Assembly (NCBI RefSeq): GCF_000255455.1
Contig: NZ_JH621247.1
Coordinates: 187,682-229,115, forward strand
Length of the DNA: 41,434 nucleotides
Direction: 5' to 3'
Origin: Aquimarina agarilytica ZC1
Lineage (GTDB): Bacteria > Bacteroidota > Bacteroidia > Flavobacteriales > Flavobacteriaceae
Part shown: positions 26,328 through 35,592 of the stretch, in pieces
Numbering within the stretch: the stretch's first letter is position 1
How the letters are laid out: each line of letters starts with the position of its first letter
The notes under the pieces: generated by a model
What the model saw: the letters and a program-made list of their open reading frames with translations, nothing else
Database searches by the model: none
Told to the model about the DNA's origin: nothing
Position numbers and translations under genes: made by a program

Positions 26328-26501
26328 CTACGCACTTGTGTTTAAATGGTTATGTACAGTCTATTACGTAAATTGAGAGATTAATGTTACAAAAAAATTA
26401 AATTTTTTTTAAGTTTTTGATAATCTTAGTAGTTAGTAGCTGTTTTATGTTGGTTTATGGAATTAGATTTGAGATAATTAGGTAGTGATATATAGTTTTT
26501 T

Positions 26502-26960
26502 CTATAAAGTAATATTCCGCTTGAACGCACAACCTAAATCAACTATAGAATCAGTTTTTTGAATTCCTTTTATATGATCTAATTTATTGTATAAAATTTC
26601 GCGCATGTGCTCATGAGATTTTGCATTGATGCGTACAAAAAGTGTAAAAGATCCCGTCACAAAGTAACATTCAGTTATTTCAGGAATTTCCTTTAGTTTT
26701 TTTATAATCTTTTCACTGTCATGATCTTTTTTTAGGGTAAGCCCTGTAAACGCCCCCCAATCATAACCCGCCTTTTTTTCATTAATTATAGGGCCAATGC
26801 CTGTCAATATCCCGTTTTCGATCATTTTATTGACACGTTGGTTGACCATTGTGTTAGAAATATCTAGTTTTTGAGCAATTGCAGAGTAGGCTTTTCTTCC
26901 GTCCAACTCTAATTCTTTTATGATGCTTCTGTCGTAGTTGTCAAGTTCAAAATTTTCCAT
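26502..26960 (-). CDS. Lrp/AsnC family transcriptional regulator
   Basis: This amino-acid-responsive DNA-binding regulator has 152 residues. It starts with an AsnC-type winged helix (FELDNYDRSIIKELELDGRK, then YSAIAQKLDISNTMVNQRVN) and ends with a RAM ligand-binding domain at ~70-150 (GAFTGLTLKKDHDSEKII, TECYFVTGSFTLFVRINA). I chose the ATG at 26960, because the 27005 ATG adds 15 residues (MKKISSLILKFLVFS) not expected in the family. It is divergent from the TonB-dependent receptor gene, with 155 AT-rich bases between, and the next four plus-strand enzymes degrade arginine. Lrp-type proteins often control adjacent amino-acid genes, so it is the natural candidate regulator. The effector is unknown. 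Confidence 0.9.
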   Translation of the reverse strand: MENFELDNYDRSIIKELELDGRKAYSAIAQKLDISNTMVNQRVNKMIENGILTGIGPIINEKKAGYDWGAFTGLTLKKDHDSEKIIKKLKEIPEITECYFVTGSFTLFVRINAKSHEHMREILYNKLDHIKGIQKTDSIVDLGCAFKRNITL

Positions 26961-27115
26961 GCTGAAAACTAAGAATTTTAAAATTAGCGATGAAATTTTT
27001 TTCAAATTAATATAAATTTAATTAATTGTTAAATTTACTTTTTCAAGTGTCTTAAAAATTATTTTAAATCATAAATTGCTTAATAAATTTAAAATTTAAC
27101 TTTTAAGGTATTTTT

Positions 27116-29710
27116 ATGATTAAAATTAACTTTTTATTAGGATTGTTGTTATTGTCCACATTTGGAATGCTTGGCCAAATTGAAGTTACAGGGTCGGTTA
27201 CAGACAATATAGGGAATTTTCTTCCCAATGCTGATATTATAGAAAAAGGAACAACCAATGGTACGACAACTGATTTTAATGGGAACTTTAAGTTGGAAGT
27301 TAATAAAGGAGCTACAATTGTAATTAGTTATGTTGGATTTGAATCACAAGAAATCGAAATAACAACACAAACTTCTTTTCAAATAACACTGAATCCAGAT
27401 AATTCACTAAAAGAAATTGTTTTAGTGGGGAGTAGGAGTCCCAAGCGTACTGTGGTTGATAGTCCTGTTGCCGTTGATATTATTGATATAGCCGAGGTGA
27501 CTTCTAAAACTGGGAAAGTTGAAATTACGGAATTATTGCAATTTGCAGCGCCTTCCTTTAATGCTCAAAAGCAATCTGGAGCAGATGGTGCAGATCATAT
27601 AACACCAGCAACACTAAGGGGGTTAGGACCAGATCAAACATTGGTCTTAATTAATGGTAAACGTAGGCATCAATCTTCATTAGTTAATTTATTTGGAACC
27701 CGAGGTCGGGGTAACACGGGGACAGATTTAAACGCTATTCCTGCTTCTTCAATAAAAAGAATTGAAGTTTTACGAGATGGGGCATCTGCTCAATATGGAT
27801 CTGATGCTATTGCTGGGGTAATTAATATTGTATTAAAAACAAGTGTAAATAAGTTAACAGGCGAAGTTTTTTATGGAGCTAGTGATGTAAATGATAACGG
27901 AGGCTTTGGTATACCAGCTAAAGAAGGATTAGATGGAAATACGTATAAAGCAACAGCAAACTATGGGGTAGCTTTAAATGAAAAAGGAGGCTATGTTAAT
28001 GTAACTGGTGAGTTTTTAAAAAAGGAAAAAACATTTAGACCTGGTGCCGATTTTAGATCAAAATTTGGAGAAGCAAGTATTGATGCTTTTCATGGTTTTT
28101 TTAATTCGGAAATTCCCATAAATGACCTGTCAACATTTTATGCTTTTGGAGGAGCAAGTATAAAAGATACAGATGCTTTTGCGTTTGATCGAGGTGCTAA
28201 TGATAATAGAAATGTAACAACAATTTATCCAAATGGATTTACACCTCGAATTAGTTCTATAATTAGAGATCGTTCTATATCTGCAGGAATTAAGTCTAAA
28301 TTTAGAGACTGGGATGTAGATTTTAATACTACTTATGGTATTAATGAGTTTCATTATTTTATCAAAGGAAGTTTAAATGCGTCATTATTGGAAGCTTCAC
28401 CAACAGAATTTGATGCGGGAGGACATAGTTTAAGTCAAAATACAACAGGAATAGATTTGACCAGAAATTTTGATGTATTATCTGGGCTTAATATTGCCTT
28501 TGGCGGTGAATATAGAATTGAAAACTTTAACATTTTTACAGGCGAAGAGGCATCATACACCCAATATGATTTAAAAGGGGTTCCTTTATCATCTGCCACC
28601 CCAGTTGAAGATAGACCAACCGCAGCACAAAGTAGACCAGGCGGTTCGCAAGGTTTTCCGGGTTATAGCCCAGCAAATGAAGTAGATCAATTTAGAACAA
28701 ATCTTTCTGCTTATATTGATGGAGAACTTGATGTAAATGACAATTTTTTAATTGCTTTGGCAGGAAGGTTTGAACATTACAGTGATTTTGGGTCAACATT
28801 TACCGGAAAATTATCTTCAAGATTAAAGCTAATTCCAAATTTAAATATGCGAGGCTCTTTAAGTACTGGTTTTAGAGCACCTTCGTTAGTTCAATTATTT
28901 TATAATTTAAAGTTTAGTGATTTTGAAGCAGGCGAGTTAACCGAAACACTACTTTCTCAAAATGCTAGTCCTGTAACCCAATCATTTGGAATTGGTAAAT
29001 TAAAGGAGGAAAAAGCTAAAAGTGCCAGTGTTGGTTTTAGTTATTCTGGAAATGGTTTTTCTGCTTCTATAGATGGTTACTACACTAAAGTAGATGATCG
29101 TATTGTATTAACAGGTAGTTTTAATGAGTCCAGTGGGTTAAATCCGAATTTAGGAGTAGCTGCAGCACGCTTTTTTGCAAATGGGGTGGATACCGAAGTC
29201 TTAGGTTTGGATTTCGTATTTACCTATACTACCCGCTTTGATGAACATAAATTAGGGGCTAACCTTATAGGGAATTTAAACAAGCTTAACATAACAGAAA
29301 TTAATACCGGTGATATATCTGAAGCGAATATTGATACATTTTTTGGTGAAGGGGAGCAAGCATTTTTAAAATTTTCGTCTCCAGAATATAAAATTAGCTT
29401 AGGTGTTGATTACGCATACTCTAAATACAGTGCCAATATAGTAACCACATTTTTTGGTAATGTAGGACCTTTTGTAAGTAATGATGATTCAAGCTTAAAA
29501 AATACTTACGGCAGTACATCAACTACAGATATAAGTGTTGCTTATAGCATTACAGACAATATAAAGATTACTATAGGATCTAATAATGTGTTTAATCAAT
29601 ATCCAGATGAACAAGATCCCAATGGAACCGAAAGCTTTGGAATTTATGATGCCGTGCAACAAGGATTCGGTGGCGCATTTTACTATACACGTTTAAGTTA
29701 TAGTTTTTAG
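27116..29710 (+). CDS. TonB-dependent outer-membrane receptor
   Basis: This is an energised outer-membrane importer. The 864 residues start with a signal peptide (MIKINFLLGLLLLSTFGMLGQ), then a carboxypeptidase-regulatory-like domain at ~22-95 (VTGSVTDNIGNFLPNADI). A plug domain lies at ~110-235 (TLRGLGPDQTLVLINGKRRH, IKRIEVLRDGASAQYGSDAI), and a 22-stranded-type barrel ends in the aromatic C terminus YYTRLSYSF. There is no SusD gene next to it, so it is not a canonical SusCD glycan pair. The adjacent arginine-catabolic genes start 84 bases downstream on the same strand with no visible terminator. It may therefore import arginine, citrulline or a peptide, or be unrelated; substrate cannot be read from sequence. 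Confidence 0.92.
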   Translation: MIKINFLLGLLLLSTFGMLGQIEVTGSVTDNIGNFLPNADIIEKGTTNGTTTDFNGNFKLEVNKGATIVISYVGFESQEIEITTQTSFQITLNPDNSLKEIVLVGSRSPKRTVVDSPVAVDIIDIAEVTSKTGKVEITELLQFAAPSFNAQKQSGADGADHITPATLRGLGPDQTLVLINGKRRHQSSLVNLFGTRGRGNTGTDLNAIPASSIKRIEVLRDGASAQYGSDAIAGVINIVLKTSVNKLTGEVFYGASDVNDNGGFGIPAKEGLDGNTYKATANYGVALNEKGGYVNVTGEFLKKEKTFRPGADFRSKFGEASIDAFHGFFNSEIPINDLSTFYAFGGASIKDTDAFAFDRGANDNRNVTTIYPNGFTPRISSIIRDRSISAGIKSKFRDWDVDFNTTYGINEFHYFIKGSLNASLLEASPTEFDAGGHSLSQNTTGIDLTRNFDVLSGLNIAFGGEYRIENFNIFTGEEASYTQYDLKGVPLSSATPVEDRPTAAQSRPGGSQGFPGYSPANEVDQFRTNLSAYIDGELDVNDNFLIALAGRFEHYSDFGSTFTGKLSSRLKLIPNLNMRGSLSTGFRAPSLVQLFYNLKFSDFEAGELTETLLSQNASPVTQSFGIGKLKEEKAKSASVGFSYSGNGFSASIDGYYTKVDDRIVLTGSFNESSGLNPNLGVAAARFFANGVDTEVLGLDFVFTYTTRFDEHKLGANLIGNLNKLNITEINTGDISEANIDTFFGEGEQAFLKFSSPEYKISLGVDYAYSKYSANIVTTFFGNVGPFVSNDDSSLKNTYGSTSTTDISVAYSITDNIKITIGSNNVFNQYPDEQDPNGTESFGIYDAVQQGFGGAFYYTRLSYSF

Positions 29711-29794
29711 TTTTTTTTAGTAAAAAAATATAAAGAAGGCAATTCTGTATTTGTAAATTGGAATAGTCAAACTCGTTTTAAATACCATAAACAA

Positions 29795-31063
29795 ATGAAT
29801 TTAGAAAAAACGTTTATAGACCAAGAGGAAATGTATGGTGCACATAACTATCATCCACTTCCAGTGGTGCTCAAAAAAGGAGAAGGAGTTTATGTTTATG
29901 ATGTTGATGATAAAAGATATTATGATTTTCTTTCTGCTTATTCTGCAGTAAATCAGGGGCATTGTCATCCTAAAATAATAGAAGCACTTACTAGTCAGGC
30001 GAATAAGTTAACCTTAACTTCTCGAGCTTTTTTTAATGATCAACTAGGGCCTTTTGAGGAGTTTATATCAAAAATGTTTGGTTATGATAAAGTCTTATTA
30101 ATGAATTCCGGAGCCGAAGCAGTCGAAACTGCTATGAAGCTGGCGAGGAAATGGGGGTATCAGAAAAAAGGAGTAGCGCAAAATAAGGCAACATTAGTAT
30201 TTGTAACCGGTAATTTTCACGGGAGAACATTGTCAATTATTTCTGCTTCGCAGGATCCAGTAAGTAAAAATGGTTTTGGACCTTATATGGAAGGGATTAG
30301 CATAGTTCCCTACAATGATATTGAGGCTTTGGAAGTCTGTTTGAGTACAAATAAAAATATAGTGGGATTTATAGTGGAACCTATCCAAGGAGAAGCAGGT
30401 GTGATTTTACCAGATGCTACTTATTTAAAAAGAGTAAGAGCACTTTGTACGGAGTATAATGTATTGTATATAGCAGATGAAATTCAAACAGGAATAGCAA
30501 GAACAGGAAACTTGTTGGCTTCATGTGGTGATTGCAAATGTACCGATAGGTGTAATCTTACAAAAGAAATTAAACCAGATATTGTAATTTTAGGAAAAGC
30601 CTTGTCAGGTGGAGTGTATCCAGTTTCGGCAGTTTTAGCAAATAATGAAGTAATGCTTTGTATACAACCTGGGGAACACGGTTCCACATACGGAGGGAAT
30701 CCTTTAGCTTGTGTAGTTTCAAGAGCTGCTTTGGATGTGATTATTGAAGAAAAACTGACAATACAAGCAAAAGAAAAAGGAGCTTATTTACGTGATAAAT
30801 TAGAGATGTTAAAAGATAAATACCCGTTAATTATTTCGGTAAGAGGTAAAGGCTTGTTAAATGCTATTGAAATAGATTCTTCGGAGCAGTCAGAATTGGC
30901 TTGGCAAATCTGTTTAGAATTTCGAGACAATGGTTTATTGGCCAAGCCGACTCACGGGAATAAAATTCGATTGGCACCTCCATTGATTATTACATACGAT
31001 CAAATAGATGAGTGTGTGTGTATTATTAATAAATCATTACAAAAATTTTCTTGTCATGAATAA
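29795..31063 (+). CDS. rocD: Ornithine aminotransferase
   Basis: This PLP enzyme transfers the delta-amino group of L-ornithine to 2-oxoglutarate, giving glutamate 5-semialdehyde and glutamate. The 422 residues carry the class-III aminotransferase signatures: [48 protein letters not shown] and the PLP-lysine segment [15 protein letters not shown] (Lys268). Odd feature: between IARTGNL and KPDIVILG it carries a short insertion with four cysteines (244, 247, 249, 253) that I do not expect in canonical ornithine aminotransferases. It is first of the four arginine-to-glutamate enzymes; its end overlaps the ctlX start by 8 bases, implying coupling. Confidence 0.93.
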   Translation: MNLEKTFIDQEEMYGAHNYHPLPVVLKKGEGVYVYDVDDKRYYDFLSAYSAVNQGHCHPKIIEALTSQANKLTLTSRAFFNDQLGPFEEFISKMFGYDKVLLMNSGAEAVETAMKLARKWGYQKKGVAQNKATLVFVTGNFHGRTLSIISASQDPVSKNGFGPYMEGISIVPYNDIEALEVCLSTNKNIVGFIVEPIQGEAGVILPDATYLKRVRALCTEYNVLYIADEIQTGIARTGNLLASCGDCKCTDRCNLTKEIKPDIVILGKALSGGVYPVSAVLANNEVMLCIQPGEHGSTYGGNPLACVVSRAALDVIIEEKLTIQAKEKGAYLRDKLEMLKDKYPLIISVRGKGLLNAIEIDSSEQSELAWQICLEFRDNGLLAKPTHGNKIRLAPPLIITYDQIDECVCIINKSLQKFSCHE

Positions 31064-32054
31064 GGGAAATAGCATGGTACAGGATAAAGTAAACACAGAA
31101 GGAACAAAGGTTTTTTCTCAACGGCCTGCATTAACTTCTAACGTAATGATGGTGCGACCTGCTAATTTTGGATTTAATGATGAAACAGCTGAAAATAATG
31201 CATTTCAGATAAATAATACCGAGATTTCCACAGCAGAAATAGCTGCAAAAGCGGTTCAGGAATTTGATCGTTTTGTAACTATGCTCAAAAAGAATGATGT
31301 AAATGTAGAAGTAATTCAGGATCCACAATTTCCTGTAAATCCAGATGCTGTATTTCCTAACAATTGGATAAGCTTTCATCATCCCGATTTTGTGGTTACT
31401 TATCCAATGTTTGCATTAAAACGAAGAAATGAACGGAGAAAAGAAATTATTGATGATTTAAAATTAGCATATAGCATAAAGGCGCAATTTGAATTTGAAC
31501 ATTTCGAGAAAGAAAAAATGTTTCTAGAAGGAACAGGAAGTATTGTTTTTGATCGCACTCATAAAATAGCCTATGCTTGTAAATCTATTCGAACAAATGA
31601 ATATCTATTCAATAAATTTTGTGAAGATTTACATTTTACTCCCATACTTTTTGATGCAGTAGATAAAAAAGGACAGCCAATTTATCATACAAATGTGATG
31701 ATGACTGTTGGAGTAGATTTTGTAATCATTTGCATGGAAAGTATTGCTTCTGTTGTTGACCGTAAAAAGCTAGAAGCATTATTTAAAGAAACAGGAAAAG
31801 CCATAATACCCATATCCATTCCGCAAATGGAACAGTTTGCGGGAAATATGATACAGCTTAAAAATAAAAATGAAGAATCTTTATTGGTTATGTCTTCTAA
31901 AGCATTTAATTCATTGACCCAAGTGCAACTAATTGAAATGGAAAATTATGCTAAAATTATACATGCTGATCTGGATGTAATTGAAACTTATGGAGGAGGA
32001 GGAGCGCGTTGTATGATCGCTGAAATTTTTTTAAAACCCTTACATGGGAAATAG
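31056..32054 (+). CDS. ctlX: CtlX-type citrulline hydrolase (pentein superfamily)
   Basis: This is a guanidino/ureido-group-modifying enzyme of the amidinotransferase-like (pentein) fold, best matching the citrulline-utilisation hydrolase CtlX, which would convert citrulline to ornithine. Numbered from the ATG at 31056 (332 residues), the pentein catalytic set is visible: DAVFPNNW (Asp97), [12 protein letters not shown] (Glu158), YHTNVMM (His211) and the nucleophile in [13 protein letters not shown] (Cys319). I chose 31056 because the open frame upstream lies inside rocD; this ATG overlaps the rocD stop region by 8 bases. It is followed after 24 bases by a second pentein gene. The enzyme activity is by family, not proven; a dimethylarginine or arginine hydrolase is the alternative. 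Confidence 0.82.
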   Translation: MNKGNSMVQDKVNTEGTKVFSQRPALTSNVMMVRPANFGFNDETAENNAFQINNTEISTAEIAAKAVQEFDRFVTMLKKNDVNVEVIQDPQFPVNPDAVFPNNWISFHHPDFVVTYPMFALKRRNERRKEIIDDLKLAYSIKAQFEFEHFEKEKMFLEGTGSIVFDRTHKIAYACKSIRTNEYLFNKFCEDLHFTPILFDAVDKKGQPIYHTNVMMTVGVDFVIICMESIASVVDRKKLEALFKETGKAIIPISIPQMEQFAGNMIQLKNKNEESLLVMSSKAFNSLTQVQLIEMENYAKIIHADLDVIETYGGGGARCMIAEIFLKPLHGK

Positions 32055-32078
32055 ACAATTTATACTAATATCCAATTA

Positions 32079-33332
32079 ATGGAAGAAACAAAAATACTTA
32101 TAGATTCTCAACCAAAATATAGTGTGCAAGCCGAATTCAATAGGGCGCAAGCAGTAATAATGCATGAACCCTCTAGTGAATTATATTATGGTGTATTGCA
32201 TCCACATGCGGCTCTTTTTGATTCTTATTTTAATGCAGCCAAAGCGGCTAAAGAACACAAGCAATTTCAGCAATTACTAAAAAACAGAGGTATTGAAGTT
32301 TTTACTGTTAAAGAAGCTTTATTGAAAAATGTAGTAGATGAGTTAGGTGAACCTATTGAAGGTAAAGAGTTGGAGGAATTTAGAGATTTTGCCCGTTCAT
32401 GCGTGCGTTTAAACACACCAAGTTTAACAGGTTTAAGTTATGATGAAATTGTAGAACAACATATTTATTTAGACAAGGTGTTTAAAAAAATGCATCCTGT
32501 TGACTTAGTGCGTACTATTTTGTTACAACCTAATTTAATTTTAAAAAGAACACTTACAAATACATTTGTTACAGCGGATTATAATGCAAATCCAGTAATG
32601 AACTTATATTTTTCCCGAGATCAAATTATTACTACAGGTAAAGGAGTTGTATTGACCAATTTGAATTCGCCTCAGCGAGAAATAGAAACACGTATTTTAT
32701 GTATGTGTTTAAAAAAAATAGGAATTAAACCGCTATTAGACCTTTCTAAAGTAAATAAAAGTGCTCATATCGAAGGGGGAGATTTTTTTATGTTAAATAA
32801 CATAGCCTTAATAGGTGAAGGGATGAGAAGTAATCGATTGGCTATTGAAATTTTAATGAAAGCCGATGTGATTGGGACAGAGCAAGTAGCTCTGATAAAG
32901 GATAACTATCACTATCAACCTCAAATGCATTTGGATACTTATTTTAATATTATTGATAAGGATTTGGTAGCTATTTCGCATAATCGTTATAACGCTGGAC
33001 CAGGTACTAAACAAGAGTTATTAGTTGATATTTATGTAAAAGGTGCAGCTTCATATCAATTGACGGAAGTATCCATTCCTTTTAAAAAGTATTTAGAAGA
33101 TTATTTAAAAGTAGAGGTGATTGTAATTTCTGACGAAGATCAAAAAAATTATGGCTTAAATTTTTTATGTATTAGTCCAAGGAATATTATAGCTGTAAAA
33201 GGGCAGTCTGAAGATTATAAAAATAAAATGGCACTTCATAATGTAGCTGTCGAGTGGGTCGATTTTGAAAATTTAAAACAAGGTTGGGGTGCGGCACATT
33301 GTACCACCCAAGTTATTAATCGTAAAATATGA
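32079..33332 (+). CDS. Arginine deiminase
   Basis: This pentein-fold hydrolase is predicted to convert L-arginine to citrulline and ammonia. The 417 residues fit the arginine deiminase length and hold every key residue: YFSRDQ (Asp181), HIEGGDFF (Glu232, Asp235), MHLDTYFN (His284, Asp286) and the nucleophile in GAAHCTTQ (Cys408). It differs from the ArcA of Firmicutes and Pseudomonas in the surrounding sequence, and no arcB, arcC or arcD is nearby, so I leave the symbol empty. It sits 24 bases after ctlX and 3 bases before pruA, giving a logical step order with its neighbours. Other arginine-type substrates cannot be excluded. Confidence 0.82.
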   Translation: MEETKILIDSQPKYSVQAEFNRAQAVIMHEPSSELYYGVLHPHAALFDSYFNAAKAAKEHKQFQQLLKNRGIEVFTVKEALLKNVVDELGEPIEGKELEEFRDFARSCVRLNTPSLTGLSYDEIVEQHIYLDKVFKKMHPVDLVRTILLQPNLILKRTLTNTFVTADYNANPVMNLYFSRDQIITTGKGVVLTNLNSPQREIETRILCMCLKKIGIKPLLDLSKVNKSAHIEGGDFFMLNNIALIGEGMRSNRLAIEILMKADVIGTEQVALIKDNYHYQPQMHLDTYFNIIDKDLVAISHNRYNAGPGTKQELLVDIYVKGAASYQLTEVSIPFKKYLEDYLKVEVIVISDEDQKNYGLNFLCISPRNIIAVKGQSEDYKNKMALHNVAVEWVDFENLKQGWGAAHCTTQVINRKI

Positions 33333-33335
33333 TGT

Positions 33336-34964
33336 ATGAGTAATGCTTTTTATACCATTCCAGAACCAAGTAATGAATTAGTAAAATCATATGCTAAAGG
33401 ATCATTAGAGCGAAAATTATTATTTGAGGCTTACGATGAAATGTATAAAAGGCGAATTGTGGTTCCTCTGTACATTAATGGGGAAGCAATTTTTACTGAA
33501 AATAAAGAGGCAATTAGGCCGCCACACGATTTTAATCATGTGGTAGGAGATTATGTTAAAGCTAGTCCTAGTCATGTTAAAAGTGCCATTGATTCATGTT
33601 TAAAAGCAAAGGCGGATTGGGAGCAAATGCCTTGGCAGGATAGAGCGGCAATTTTTTTAAAAGCTGCAGCTTTAATTTCGGGACCCTATCGGTATAAAAT
33701 AAATGCCGCTACCATGATTGGTCAGTCTAAAAATGTATATCAAGCAGAAATTGATAGCGCTTGTGAATTAATCGATTTCTTTAATTTTAATGCTAAGTTT
33801 TTAGAAGAAATATATAGTTCGCAACCCATTTCTTCTGTTGGAATATGGAATAGAACCGAATACCGCCCTTTGGAAGGTTTTGTATATGCCATTACCCCAT
33901 TTAATTTTACCGCAATTGCGGGAAATTTGCCAGCGGCACCCGTTTTAATGGGAAATGTTTGTGTTTGGAAGCCTTCGGAAAGCCAAATGTATTCGGCTAA
34001 CATTATTATGGAAGTTTTAATAGAAGCTGGTTTACCAAAAGGAGTAATTAATATGGTATCTGGTGACCCGGTTATGATATCAGACAGTGTACTTAATCAT
34101 AAAGAATTTAGTGGGCTTCATTTTACAGGTTCTACAAAAGTGTTTAAAACCTTATGGAAGCAAATAGCACTTAATTTAGATCATTATAAGACGTATCCAA
34201 AAATTGTAGGGGAAACAGGAGGGAAGGATTTTGTCTGGGCGCACCCATCGGCGGATGCAGCTATAGTTGGAACAGCTCTTATCCGAGGCGCATTTGAATA
34301 TCAAGGGCAAAAATGTTCAGCAGCTTCTAGGGCGTATATTCCAAAGTCAATGTGGGCCGAATTGAAAGTTTTTTTAGAAGCTGAACTTAAAACGATAAGG
34401 GTAGGTTCTCCACGTAAGGTTTCAAATTTTATAAATGCAGTAATTCATGAAGCTTCATTTAAAAAATTAGTAGAAATTATTGAATTTGTAAAAGCCTCAA
34501 ATGATGCATCCATACTTTTTGGAGGGGGCTATGATAATAATATTGGCTACTTTGTTGATCCAACAATTATAGTTGCTAAAAATCCCAATTTTAGAACAAT
34601 GACGGAAGAGCTATTTGGACCTATTTTAAGTATTTATGTGTATGAAGACACACAATGGGAAAAAGTTTTAAAAACAGTAGATCAAACCTCGGAATATGCA
34701 TTAACAGGAGCCATTTTTGCCCAAGAGCGTTCTGTGATCACAAAAGCAACAGCTATACTCCGTAATTCGGCAGGTAATTTTTATATTAATGACAAGCCTA
34801 CTGGAGCTGTAGTGGGGCAACAGCCATTTGGTGGAGCCAGAGGCTCAGGAACTAATGATAAGGCAGGTTCTATTTATAATTTATTACGTTGGGTTTCTCC
34901 GCGTACTATAAAAGAAAATTTTGTACCTCCTACAAATTATAGCTATCCATTTTTGGAAGAATAA
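33336..34964 (+). CDS. pruA: L-glutamate gamma-semialdehyde dehydrogenase
   Basis: This NAD-dependent aldehyde dehydrogenase (delta-1-pyrroline-5-carboxylate dehydrogenase) oxidises glutamate 5-semialdehyde to glutamate. The 542 residues match the stand-alone Bacteroidota/eukaryotic type. Catalytic Glu293 is in VGETGGKDFV and catalytic Cys327 in YQGQKCSAASRAY. Other family features are YAITPFNFTAIAGNLPAAPV (cofactor/substrate loop), FTGSTKVF and PFGGARGSGTNDKAG. There is no PutA proline dehydrogenase fusion. It is the last enzyme of the arginine set, 3 bases after the deiminase stop, and takes the product of rocD. marC follows after 41 bases. Confidence 0.95.
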   Translation: MSNAFYTIPEPSNELVKSYAKGSLERKLLFEAYDEMYKRRIVVPLYINGEAIFTENKEAIRPPHDFNHVVGDYVKASPSHVKSAIDSCLKAKADWEQMPWQDRAAIFLKAAALISGPYRYKINAATMIGQSKNVYQAEIDSACELIDFFNFNAKFLEEIYSSQPISSVGIWNRTEYRPLEGFVYAITPFNFTAIAGNLPAAPVLMGNVCVWKPSESQMYSANIIMEVLIEAGLPKGVINMVSGDPVMISDSVLNHKEFSGLHFTGSTKVFKTLWKQIALNLDHYKTYPKIVGETGGKDFVWAHPSADAAIVGTALIRGAFEYQGQKCSAASRAYIPKSMWAELKVFLEAELKTIRVGSPRKVSNFINAVIHEASFKKLVEIIEFVKASNDASILFGGGYDNNIGYFVDPTIIVAKNPNFRTMTEELFGPILSIYVYEDTQWEKVLKTVDQTSEYALTGAIFAQERSVITKATAILRNSAGNFYINDKPTGAVVGQQPFGGARGSGTNDKAGSIYNLLRWVSPRTIKENFVPPTNYSYPFLEE

Positions 34965-35005
34965 TATTAAGTAAAAGTGTTTTATCATGTTTTAAATTAA
35001 CTATT

Positions 35006-35581
35006 ATGGTATTTGATATTAAAGAAATTATTACCGCAACCATGATTCTATTTGCGGTTATAGACATTGTAGGTAGCATTCCCATTATTATTGATTTACG
35101 TAAAAAAGTAGGGCATATTCAGAGTGGAAAAGCGACTATAGTTTCAGCAATATTAATGGTCACATTTTTATTTGTAGGAAAGCAAATGTTGGAACTTATA
35201 GGAATTGATGTAAATTCCTTTGCCGTTGCGGGGTCATTTATTATTTTTTTTATAGCCTTGGAAATGATTTTAGGTGTTCAATTGTACAAAGCCGAAAGTT
35301 TACAAACTGCGGCCATAGTCCCTTTGGCTTTTCCTTTAATAGCTGGGGCCGGTACGCTAACATCAATTTTATCACTCCGATCAGAGTACCAACCTGTAAA
35401 TATTATAATAGCCATATTGATTAACTGTTTGGTGGTTTACATAGTATTAAAATCTTCAGTCAAAATTGAAAAAGTACTTGGAAATCAAGGGATAGATGTA
35501 GTAAGGAAAATTTTTGGTGTTATTTTATTGGCTATAGCAGTAAAGTTATTTACAACCAATATTAAAGGTTTGTTAGCCTAA
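35006..35581 (+). CDS. MarC family integral membrane protein
   Basis: This is an inner-membrane protein of the MarC family, with about six transmembrane helices in 191 residues (TATMILFAVIDIVGSIPIII, FAVAGSFIIFFIALEMILGV, IIIAILINCLVVYIVL, and the C-terminal IFGVILLAIAVKLF). The motif IPLAFPLIAGAGTLTSIL, here AIVPLAFPLIAGAGTLTS, is the family signature. The function is not established; early claims of multidrug resistance for MarC were not upheld, as far as I recall. It follows pruA by 41 bases and precedes the DUF5694 gene by 11, so it may be part of the same transcript, but no metabolic link is evident. Confidence 0.9.
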   Translation: MVFDIKEIITATMILFAVIDIVGSIPIIIDLRKKVGHIQSGKATIVSAILMVTFLFVGKQMLELIGIDVNSFAVAGSFIIFFIALEMILGVQLYKAESLQTAAIVPLAFPLIAGAGTLTSILSLRSEYQPVNIIIAILINCLVVYIVLKSSVKIEKVLGNQGIDVVRKIFGVILLAIAVKLFTTNIKGLLA

Positions 35582-35592
35582 ATTATTATTTT

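Noticed and set aside
27116..29710. Receptor gene as a SusC of a polysaccharide locus
   Set aside because: No SusD gene is adjacent, and the downstream genes are amino-acid enzymes, so a glycan role has no support.
29735..29760. Separate promoter for rocD
   Set aside because: TGTATTTG here matches the -7 element with one mismatch but has no -33 element; co-transcription with the receptor gene is equally likely.
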